Of a DNA stretch of 64,000 nt, positions 56,990-64,000 are shown in pieces. The position numbers and the translations under genes are program-made. The DNA comes from Bacteroidaceae bacterium (lineage in GTDB: Bacteria > Bacteroidota > Bacteroidia > Bacteroidales > Bacteroidaceae): NCBI GenBank assembly GCA_017509605.1, contig JAFWPH010000006.1, positions 1-64,000 of the forward strand. The letters are read 5' to 3'. Position 1 is the stretch's first letter; each line of letters begins with the position of its first letter. Under the pieces are notes generated by a model. It ran no database searches and was not told the origin of the DNA. It saw only the letters and a list, made by a program, of their open reading frames with translations.

Positions 56990-59900
56990 ATGAAAAAGAA
57001 TATATTTATGAATATCCAGCAGTGCATTCTCAGGTTCGGTATAGGTCTGATGATGTTGTCAGGAGCGACCGTCATGATGGCTCAGGACTATGACGACGAT
57101 GAATCCTCTGCTACCACTGAGAACGAGGACAGCATAGCGCTTGCCAAGCGCCGCGCTGCCAAGAAGAAGGTAGAGCCTACCTACGAGATGAAGTCTGTGA
57201 GCGGTTATGTGGTTGACGCAGCCACCAAACAGCCCATAGACGGTGCCAGGGTGCAGGCCTACAACAACAACCGCTACTCCGTCATGACCGACGAGACAGG
57301 ACACTACACCATTCAAGTTCCCGTGTTCGTGACCTCACTTTATGTGACAGTTCCAGAATATAATGATGTTCAAGTGCCCACCCTCGAAGGTACAGCTCCT
57401 ACAGCCAATCTTTACAGCAGCCGCCTGAACGGCTACTACAAGAAGACCACTGGCATTACCTCAGAGCGCACAGCCACTGTTGACCTCTCGAGCGCTGTTT
57501 CCGTTGACAACGAGATAGAGAACCAACTTGCGGCCGACATCCACACCATCAACCGCAGCGGTATCAAAGGACAAGGTGTAGCCATGTTTATCCGAGGTTT
57601 GAACTCCTTGAACATCAATGCCCAGCCATTGGTGATTCTGGATGGTATCTTCATGGACTTGCAAACCGACCGCTCCTCCATCCACGACGGTTTCTTCAAC
57701 AACATCCTATCCGGCATCGACCCCGAGGACATCGAGAGCGTTCAGGTGCTGAAGAACGCCACCGCCCTTTATGGTACTCGTGGTGGCAACGGTGTAGTGA
57801 TTATCAACACGAAGCGTGGCAAGAGCATGGCCACCCGCATCAATGTGTCGGTTTATGGTGGTTTCGAGACAACCCCCAGCACAACCAAGATGATGAACGG
57901 CAACCAGTATAAGAACTATGTGAGCGAACTGATCGGTACGACAGAGGAAGGTATGGAACACAGTACAGCAGCGTACTCCATCCCATTCCTCAACGACAAT
58001 CCCGATTACTACTGGTACCCCATGTACCATAATAACACAGACTGGTCAGAGGATCTCTACCACACTGCATTCACCCACAATTACAAAGTGAATGTTCAAG
58101 GAGGTGATGACATCGCCATGTACAACCTGTCGTTAGGTTACTCCAATGCCCAATCGACAGCCAAGGAGAATGGTTTCGACCGCCTGAACATCCGTTTCAA
58201 CACCGACATCAAACTGGTGAAGAACCTCAGCACCAAACTTGACGTTGCCTATAGCCGCATGACCTATAACCTGCGCGATAACGGATGGGCAGAGAATTAC
58301 AATTCAAGCACCATCACCTCTCCCAATGTCCTGGGTTTGATTCAGGCGCCATTCCTCAGCAAGTACGGCTACTATACTGGCGAAGACGGCAAACTCCACC
58401 AGTCGAGCGTTTACGCAGGCAAGACCATCGACGACAACTATCCCTTTGGCTTCGCTTCCGCTTACGGCACCAACACGGCTCTTGCCAATCCATACTGGAT
58501 TCTCGAAAATGGTGACGGTGACAACAAGAACACCCAGGAGGTAACCCAGTTCAACTTGAACGTGATGCCCAAGTGGGAAATCAACAGATACTTGACGCTG
58601 ACCAACCGCTTCGCTTATCAGTTGAACCGCCACAACGAGAAGAGTTATATTCCAAAGGCCGGTACTCCAGTCTATGCATTGGAAGGTCTTGGTGATGTGA
58701 CCAGCCGTTCTCGCAGCCTTTTCGGTAAGGAGACTTCTCTTTATGAGGACCTTCGCCTCGAATGGAAGAGACGCTTCGGCGCTCACGACTTCGATGTGTT
58801 CGGTGGTTTCCGCTTCACCTCGAACTCCTTCAGCGACAGTTACACGACAGAGTACAACTCAGGTAACGACAAGATGCCCGACTCGGGTAACGAGTTCCGT
58901 GAGCTGGATGGTAGCGATGATGAGTGGCGAAATATCGCCTACTATGTTCAAGGCGCTTACAACTACATGGAGAAATACTATGTAGAAGCCACATTGACTG
59001 CCGAGACTTCTTCCCGCTTCGGTCTGGAAACCGACGGCGGCATGAAACTCGCAGGTGTGAACTGGGGTATTTTCCCATCTGTACAATTAGGTTGGGTCAT
59101 CACCAACGAGCCATGGATGAAGACCAACAACTTGGTGAACTACCTGAAGTTGACAGCAGGTTACGACATCAGCGGTAATGACAATATCGGTTACTCACTG
59201 AGCCGCACCTACTTCCAGGCCACTCCGTTCATGCACAACGCCATCGCCCTGAAATTGACGAACATTGAGAACCCGAAAATCCAATGGGAAAGCACCCAAA
59301 GGTTCAACATCGGACTTCAAGGGTCGTTCTTCAAGGACAGAGTTCAGGCTGGTGCAGAAGTGTATTTCAGCACAACCAGCAACCTGTTGACTCTGAAATC
59401 GCTTAACTACATGGCAGGTCTTGGTGAGTACTGGACCAACGACGGCAAACTCCGTAACTCAGGTGTAGAGGCTCACGCCAACATCGTCCTCCTGAACACC
59501 AAGAACTTCACTTGGCAGATTGGTGCTTCTATGGGTCACTACAAGAACAAGATTGTTGACCTTCCCGAGAACAGTTACACCACCAAGATTTATGGTGGCG
59601 AGATATTGACGAGCAAGGACAACCCCGCAGGTTTGTTCTACGGTTTCAAGACCGCAGGTGTGTTCGCTACAGACCAAGAGGCCTCAACTGCTTACAACGG
59701 CAATGATTACCTGAAGTATCCGACCGGCATCGAGTTGAAGCCCTACAACAACTTCAGCGCTGGTGATGTTCATTTTGTGGACCTCGACGGCAACGGTGTC
59801 ATCAACGACAATGACAAGACCGTCATCGGTGACCCCAATCCCGACATCTTCGGTTCAGTCTATACTAACTTCACCTACAAGAAGTGGAGTCTTGACTTCA

Positions 59901-60337
59901 ACTTCAAGTACTCAGTGGGCAATGACGTTTACAACTACCAGCGCTCACAACTTGAGGGAGTGAACAACTTCTACAACCAGACGACAGCCGCCGTGAACCG
60001 CTGGACCTGCGAAGGACAGCGCACCGACATCCCCCGGGCCTGCACCACCACCAGTGAGGCATGGGTGAACAACGAGCGTTTCTCCGACCGTTGGATAGAA
60101 GACGGTGGATACTTCAAACTTAAGAAGGTTCGCCTGTCGTACCAGACTCCACTCAACCTGAGCTGGATGCAGGGTATCACCGTCTGGGCCGAGGCCAACA
60201 ACCTGTTCACCCTGACGAAGTACACAGGCTCCGATCCCGAGTTCTCCTGCGGCAACAGCGTGCTCTACCAGGGCATCGACGCCGGCTTGCTCCCCTCGAA
60301 CCGCAATTTCAACATCGGTGTGAGAATCAACTTGTAA
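56990..60337 (+). CDS. SusC/RagA-family TonB-linked outer-membrane transporter (second pair)
   Basis: An 1115-residue SusC-type protein. After the signal peptide (about 1-32, ending VMMAQ) comes an acidic then basic stretch (DYDDDESSATTENED, AKRRAAKKK) not usual in SusC. Then follow the carboxypeptidase-like domain (about 68-150, VSGYVVDAATKQPIDGARVQ), the plug (about 180-290, MFIRGLNSLNINAQPLVILDG, VQVLKNATALYGTRGGNGVV) and the barrel ending NFNIGVRINL. It is clearly diverged from the first SusC of the locus, so the two are not a recent duplication. It is followed by its SusD after 34 bases. Confidence 0.93.
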   Translation: MKKNIFMNIQQCILRFGIGLMMLSGATVMMAQDYDDDESSATTENEDSIALAKRRAAKKKVEPTYEMKSVSGYVVDAATKQPIDGARVQAYNNNRYSVMTDETGHYTIQVPVFVTSLYVTVPEYNDVQVPTLEGTAPTANLYSSRLNGYYKKTTGITSERTATVDLSSAVSVDNEIENQLAADIHTINRSGIKGQGVAMFIRGLNSLNINAQPLVILDGIFMDLQTDRSSIHDGFFNNILSGIDPEDIESVQVLKNATALYGTRGGNGVVIINTKRGKSMATRINVSVYGGFETTPSTTKMMNGNQYKNYVSELIGTTEEGMEHSTAAYSIPFLNDNPDYYWYPMYHNNTDWSEDLYHTAFTHNYKVNVQGGDDIAMYNLSLGYSNAQSTAKENGFDRLNIRFNTDIKLVKNLSTKLDVAYSRMTYNLRDNGWAENYNSSTITSPNVLGLIQAPFLSKYGYYTGEDGKLHQSSVYAGKTIDDNYPFGFASAYGTNTALANPYWILENGDGDNKNTQEVTQFNLNVMPKWEINRYLTLTNRFAYQLNRHNEKSYIPKAGTPVYALEGLGDVTSRSRSLFGKETSLYEDLRLEWKRRFGAHDFDVFGGFRFTSNSFSDSYTTEYNSGNDKMPDSGNEFRELDGSDDEWRNIAYYVQGAYNYMEKYYVEATLTAETSSRFGLETDGGMKLAGVNWGIFPSVQLGWVITNEPWMKTNNLVNYLKLTAGYDISGNDNIGYSLSRTYFQATPFMHNAIALKLTNIENPKIQWESTQRFNIGLQGSFFKDRVQAGAEVYFSTTSNLLTLKSLNYMAGLGEYWTNDGKLRNSGVEAHANIVLLNTKNFTWQIGASMGHYKNKIVDLPENSYTTKIYGGEILTSKDNPAGLFYGFKTAGVFATDQEASTAYNGNDYLKYPTGIELKPYNNFSAGDVHFVDLDGNGVINDNDKTVIGDPNPDIFGSVYTNFTYKKWSLDFNFKYSVGNDVYNYQRSQLEGVNNFYNQTTAAVNRWTCEGQRTDIPRACTTTSEAWVNNERFSDRWIEDGGYFKLKKVRLSYQTPLNLSWMQGITVWAEANNLFTLTKYTGSDPEFSCGNSVLYQGIDAGLLPSNRNFNIGVRINL

Positions 60338-60371
60338 TCATTCATCCATACAATCAAGAAAGACGTATAAT

Positions 60372-62405
60372 ATGAAAAAGATATCAATTATAGGTTTACT
60401 GTCCATGTCGCTTGTAGCCGGTCTGACGACCACTTCCTGCGAGGACATGATGACCATCGACACCGACCTGAACAACTACACTTCAGCCAACGACACACTG
60501 TACTCCTACTGGGGTATCCTGAAATGCGTTCAGGACGTGGCTGAGCGTCAGGTGATTCTCGGTGAGCTTCGCGGTGACCTTGTGAGCACCACCGAAAACG
60601 TGACCGACACGCTCTTCGCCATCGCCAACTTCAACAACCCCAAGGACGGTTCGTGCAGCATGCTGAAGGTAAGCGACTACTACAACGTCATCAACAACTG
60701 CAACCTGTACATCGCCAATGCCGACACTTCTTTAGTGAAGAGCAACAAGAAGTACATGATTCCTGAGTATGCCCAGGTTCAGTCCATCCGTGCCTGGACA
60801 TATCTTCAGTTGGTGAAGAACTACGGCGAGGTGCCTTTCATTACAGAGCCCATCAACTCTCTTGATGTCATCGACAACTTTGACTACCATAACAACCTGG
60901 TCAATAAGGACAATCTGCTGGATAAGTTCCTCGACCTGGGTTTAGACAAGTTTGTTGATACTGAATACCCGCACTATCAAAGCTACAACAGCGGTAGCAG
61001 TGTGGAAGCAGCTCTGTGTTATATTCCAGTCCGCCTGGTACTCGGTGACATGTACCTACTCCGCGGTGCCAGCAAAGAGGACTACAGGGCAGCAGCGCAG
61101 TACTACTACGACTACCTGAAGAACAATACGGGTAACGTGACTCGTCAGTATGTACAATGGAAAACCTCACGCGTAACCGCTTCGGGTTATACATCAGAAG
61201 GCCAAGGCCAATGGGGTAGTTGGGGAAGTGTTTATTCCACCGCCAACCGTGCTACAACCAATGATGTCATCACCTCTATTCCATCAGCCTCCAACCAGCA
61301 GTATGGCACGATGCTGATGCGTGTTGCCGACATTTATGGTTTCACTCCATCTTCGAGCCAGACCACCAACGTCAGCGAGAATGATGAGGGCAATGAAGAG
61401 GTGACTTCCTCTGGTGCTATCAGCGTGGCTTTGAACTTAAAGCCTCAGACCACGCCTTCACCAGCCTACACCACACTGAACCGAGTGCAGAACTATGTCT
61501 TCTACGACCTGAGCACCTCTACTCCCCGTCGTACCGACTATCCTGTAGGCGATGCCCGCTATGAGTATTCAGTGTTTGAAACGACTTATGAAGGTGATCC
61601 ATACGTTTATTGCGCCAAAGCCTCACGTTTAGGACAGTTCTACTACACCATCCCTATCTACCGCAAGAGTCTGATCTGGCTGCGTCTGGCCGAGGCCATC
61701 AACCGCGCCGGATTCCCCCAGTACGCCTTCGGTATCTTGAAGGACGGTCTGTGCGAGGACAACATGCCCCAGATGGACACTCGTCGTGAAATCAAACTGC
61801 GCATGACTGAGGAAGGCGACACCGTCTTCACTGAGGATGGCTCGACAATCAACGACACGATCTACGTTCGTTATGTAAGAACCAACTCCCGTGGTGCCCT
61901 CTACTATGTAGATAGCCTTGAGGTACAGAATTTCTTCCTGCCTTTCACAGAGACCGTTTGGCAGAACAACTTTGGTATCCATGCCCGTGGTTGTGGTTAT
62001 GGCACTTGGAACAGTGTCGATTACATCACCACGAACCTCACTGGTTTCAACGACTCCACCAACTACACCTACGACCGCATGCTTGCAGAACAGGGAGTGG
62101 ATGTAACCACCGCTTCCGAGGCTGAAATCATCAATGCAGTGGAGAACGTCATCGTTGACGAGTTAGCCCTTGAGACCGCGTTCGAAGGCAACCGTTTCAC
62201 TGACCTGGTGAGAATCGCTGAACACAAGAACGCATCTGGTTTCAAAGGCACAGACTGGCTGGCAGGCAAGGTAGCCGACCGTGAGCTGTACTACAATCCG
62301 CTCACCCTGGAATCCAGTGGCGAACGCAACAGCGAACTCTACAACAAGTTGCTCGACCCGTCGAACTGGTACTTCACACTACCAGCATGGAGGACCAACA
62401 AGTAA
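60372..62405 (+). CDS. SusD/RagB-family surface lipoprotein (second pair)
   Basis: A 677-residue lipoprotein with Cys 23 after TTTS, followed by Glu-Asp. SusD features: VQSIRAWTYLQLVKNYGEVP, PVRLVLGDMYLLRGA, RKSLIWLRLAEAINRAGF and ETAFEGNRFTDLVRIAEHKN. It is slightly longer than the first SusD, and it carries a Ser/Thr/Asn-rich insert between about 280 and 370. Last gene of the locus; a strong terminator follows 29 bases after the stop. Confidence 0.93.
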   Translation: MKKISIIGLLSMSLVAGLTTTSCEDMMTIDTDLNNYTSANDTLYSYWGILKCVQDVAERQVILGELRGDLVSTTENVTDTLFAIANFNNPKDGSCSMLKVSDYYNVINNCNLYIANADTSLVKSNKKYMIPEYAQVQSIRAWTYLQLVKNYGEVPFITEPINSLDVIDNFDYHNNLVNKDNLLDKFLDLGLDKFVDTEYPHYQSYNSGSSVEAALCYIPVRLVLGDMYLLRGASKEDYRAAAQYYYDYLKNNTGNVTRQYVQWKTSRVTASGYTSEGQGQWGSWGSVYSTANRATTNDVITSIPSASNQQYGTMLMRVADIYGFTPSSSQTTNVSENDEGNEEVTSSGAISVALNLKPQTTPSPAYTTLNRVQNYVFYDLSTSTPRRTDYPVGDARYEYSVFETTYEGDPYVYCAKASRLGQFYYTIPIYRKSLIWLRLAEAINRAGFPQYAFGILKDGLCEDNMPQMDTRREIKLRMTEEGDTVFTEDGSTINDTIYVRYVRTNSRGALYYVDSLEVQNFFLPFTETVWQNNFGIHARGCGYGTWNSVDYITTNLTGFNDSTNYTYDRMLAEQGVDVTTASEAEIINAVENVIVDELALETAFEGNRFTDLVRIAEHKNASGFKGTDWLAGKVADRELYYNPLTLESSGERNSELYNKLLDPSNWYFTLPAWRTNK

Positions 62406-62433
62406 GGGATCAAAAGTAAGAAATCCTCTTTAT

Positions 62434-62474
62434 AAAAAATCCCGTCAGCCTATTTGTGGTTGACGGGATTTTTT
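62434..62474 (+). terminator. Terminator of the FAS1-SusCD locus
   Basis: A 14-bp stem (AAAAAATCCCGTCA at 62434-62447 with TGACGGGATTTTTT at 62461-62474) around a 13-base loop, ending in six T. Closes the 17.5-kb gene set. Confidence 0.9.
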
Positions 62475-62580
62475 GTGCATTTATCTAAGAAATAGGACTT
62501 GGAGCAGTAAAAATGCTACGAAAAATGACTTGAAAACACTTAATAAAGCATGTTTTTGTAAAAAATATCGATAAAAATGT

Positions 62581-62608
62581 TTTGAATTTAAAAAAAATTA
62601 TAATTTTG
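62581..62608 (+). promoter_or_regulatory. Promoter of the OmpA-family gene
   Basis: TTTG at 62581-62584 and TAATTTTG at 62601-62608 in very AT-rich sequence, 32 bases before the start. The 16-base spacing is shorter than usual, so the -33 assignment is uncertain. Confidence 0.5.
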
Positions 62609-62640
62609 CAGTCGATTAACACCAAATTAAAACAGGTTTT

Positions 62641-63795
62641 ATGAAAAAGATTATCTTAAGTGCATTTATGTGTGTAGCAACGCTCTGTGCAAGCGCGCAG
62701 AACGCTACTGTCAACAGCAAGTTCAGTGACAACTGGTTCTTTGGAATCGGTGGTGGTGTTTACGAACCCACTGTAGGCCAGTCCGTATTCTCTGACATGC
62801 GCCCAGAAGTGAACATCGAGTTGGGTCGTTACTTCACACCTGAGTTTGGTATGCGTGTGAACCTCATCGCTGGCATCAACGACAACAATGCCATCGGCAA
62901 CCGCAAAACCAACCTCCCCTGGGTAGGTATTCAGAAGACCGCCATTGACTTCAGCAATCTTAGCCTCGATGCTTTGGTGAACCTGAACAACTTCTTCGGA
63001 GGTTACACAGGCCAGCCACGTCCTTTTGAGGTAGTAGCCGCCGCCGGTATTGGTTGGGGTCGCTATTACGGTGTCAAGGACACTCCTATCGACGCTAACT
63101 ACGTGACATCCAAGTTTGAGCTCGACTTCAACTTCAACGTTTCCGAAGCCGTTCAGATTGGTATCAAGCCAGCCATCACATACAATTTCCAGGACAACAA
63201 GTCAGACCTTAGCGTCAACAGCTCTTACCTGTCACTCAGCGCTGGTCTGGTTTACAAGTTCGGCAACAGCAACGGCACTCACAACTTCAAGCTCTGCGAC
63301 AAGAAGTACACTCAGTCAGAGATGGACGAGCTCAACGCCCGCATCAACGGCCTCCGCAACGACTACGAGAACCGTCTGGCCAACGCCAACAAGACCATCA
63401 AGGATCTTCAGGACGCTCTCGCAGCTGAGAAGGCTAAGGACAAGACAGTCATCGTGAACAAGACGACTACACAGCTCGCTCCGGTAGTGATCTTCGACAA
63501 AGGCAAGAGCGTGATCAACAGCACTCAGCAGCCATCCGTGAAGATGATTGCCACTTACATGAAGAACCATCCGACCAGCAAGGTGAACATCAAGGGTTAC
63601 GCTTCTCCAGAGGGTAGCTTCGAGGTGAACCAGAAACTGTCTATCGCTCGTGCTGACGCAGTTTACAACATGCTGACCAAGACATACAAGATTGACCCGG
63701 CTCGTCTGACTAAGGAAGGCCTTGGCCCGACCTCAGAGGTATTCGACGAGAACGACTGGAACCGCGTATGTATCTTCATCGAGGAGAGCAAATAA
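62641..63795 (+). CDS. OmpA-family outer-membrane protein
   Basis: A 384-residue protein: signal peptide 1-19 (ending CASAQ), N-terminal eight-stranded barrel (about 25-215, DNWFFGIGGGVYEPTVGQ), a short coiled coil (about 225-265, DELNARINGLRNDYENRLAN) and a C-terminal OmpA/MotB peptidoglycan-binding domain (about 280-384) with VVIFDKGKSVINS and NIKGYASPEGSFEVNQKLS. Codon use looks highly optimised, consistent with a major envelope protein. Probably monocistronic: own promoter and a terminator at 63832-63868. Confidence 0.93.
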   Translation: MKKIILSAFMCVATLCASAQNATVNSKFSDNWFFGIGGGVYEPTVGQSVFSDMRPEVNIELGRYFTPEFGMRVNLIAGINDNNAIGNRKTNLPWVGIQKTAIDFSNLSLDALVNLNNFFGGYTGQPRPFEVVAAAGIGWGRYYGVKDTPIDANYVTSKFELDFNFNVSEAVQIGIKPAITYNFQDNKSDLSVNSSYLSLSAGLVYKFGNSNGTHNFKLCDKKYTQSEMDELNARINGLRNDYENRLANANKTIKDLQDALAAEKAKDKTVIVNKTTTQLAPVVIFDKGKSVINSTQQPSVKMIATYMKNHPTSKVNIKGYASPEGSFEVNQKLSIARADAVYNMLTKTYKIDPARLTKEGLGPTSEVFDENDWNRVCIFIEESK

Positions 63796-63831
63796 TCCTT
63801 CGCTGAGAACAACAACTCAACATTCATAAAC

Positions 63832-63868
63832 GGAAGGTGCGTCAAAAGACTGGCGCACCTTTCCTTTT
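63832..63868 (+). terminator. Terminator after the OmpA-family gene
   Basis: GGAAGGTGCG (63832-63841) pairs with CGCACCTTTCC (63854-63864, one bulged T), followed by TTTT. 37 bases after the stop. Confidence 0.8.
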
Positions 63869-63945
63869 CTATAAGATAAGCATCAATACCCTACCCTTTT
63901 ACGCCCCACATGTTCCCATCCCCAATGACCTATACCCCATCATCA

Positions 63946-64000
63946 ATGAAGATCCTTATCCTCAGCACATTTACATTCTTTTTCCTTCCCTTGTCGGCTC
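63946..64000 (+). CDS. Start of a secreted protein, cut by the window edge
   Basis: ATG at 63946 opens an uninterrupted frame reading MKILILSTFTFFFLPLSA, a typical signal peptide with a basic start and hydrophobic core, up to the window end. Two in-frame upstream Met codons (63910, 63925) would add hydrophilic residues in front of the signal and are less likely. Identity of the protein cannot be told. Confidence 0.5.
   Translation, partial: MKILILSTFTFFFLPLSA

Noticed and set aside
47862-60337. Recent duplication of one SusCD unit
   Set aside because: The two SusC and two SusD proteins differ strongly in N-termini, plug segments and length, so they are old paralogues or separately acquired.

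Overview
The window looks like chromosome of a Bacteroidota species, most likely Prevotellaceae (Prevotella/Segatella-like). The grounds are two SusC/SusD pairs, the moxR-DUF58-batABCDE operon, Bacteroidales-only families (DUF4837, DUF4295, DUF3737), lipoproteins with acidic residues after the lipobox Cys, and promoters of the TTTG-N19/20-TAnnTTTG type with almost no Shine-Dalgarno sequences. The species cannot be fixed from sequence reading alone.

Layout. 1-241: promoter and leader that appear to belong to an rRNA operon running leftward out of the window. 455-10749 (minus): MoxR ATPase, DUF58 protein, a two-helix Bat-associated protein, BatA, BatB, BatC, BatD and BatE, then a PAP2 phosphatase and a DUF3737 protein. 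11004-16163 (minus): a translation/secretion block (rpmB, rpmG, a 50-residue DUF4295 protein, ftsY, rimO), then an HU-like protein and a larger HU protein that carries a membrane helix and a LysM domain. 16306-18284 (minus): RNA polymerase omega, a 59-residue membrane protein and an orphan GH8 lipoprotein. 18377-22764 (minus): a compact five-gene cluster (flippase-like membrane protein, nucleotidyltransferase, ATP-grasp protein, CDP-alcohol phosphatidyltransferase, HAD hydrolase) that reads as a route to an unusual phospholipid headgroup. 22923-26274 (minus): rlmN, a DUF4837 lipoprotein and pdxA. 26544-28703 (minus): a TonB-dependent receptor. 28896-33752 (plus): a membrane-spanning beta-propeller/AraC regulator followed by two secreted proteins. 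33891-39351 (minus): a small secreted protein, UvrD/PcrA helicase, carboxynorspermidine decarboxylase and RmuC. 39443-44554 (minus): serC, serA, a DUF1015 protein and a PafA-type alkaline phosphatase.

From 44755 the plus strand carries the most distinctive locus: a long leader with direct repeats, a four-repeat fasciclin (FAS1) lipoprotein, SusC, SusD, two more FAS1 lipoproteins, a second SusC and a second SusD, closed by a strong terminator at 62434-62474. It contains no glycoside hydrolase, peptidase or local regulator. It therefore resembles a surface uptake or adhesion machine built from two TonB-linked transporters plus FAS1 lipoproteins rather than a normal polysaccharide utilisation locus. 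An OmpA-family protein and the first codons of another secreted protein end the window.

Leading candidates for something undescribed are the FAS1-SusCD locus, the five-gene lipid headgroup cluster, the membrane-anchored HU-LysM protein, and the beta-propeller AraC regulator with its two secreted partners. All functional statements rest on motifs, gene order and family knowledge. No database search was possible.
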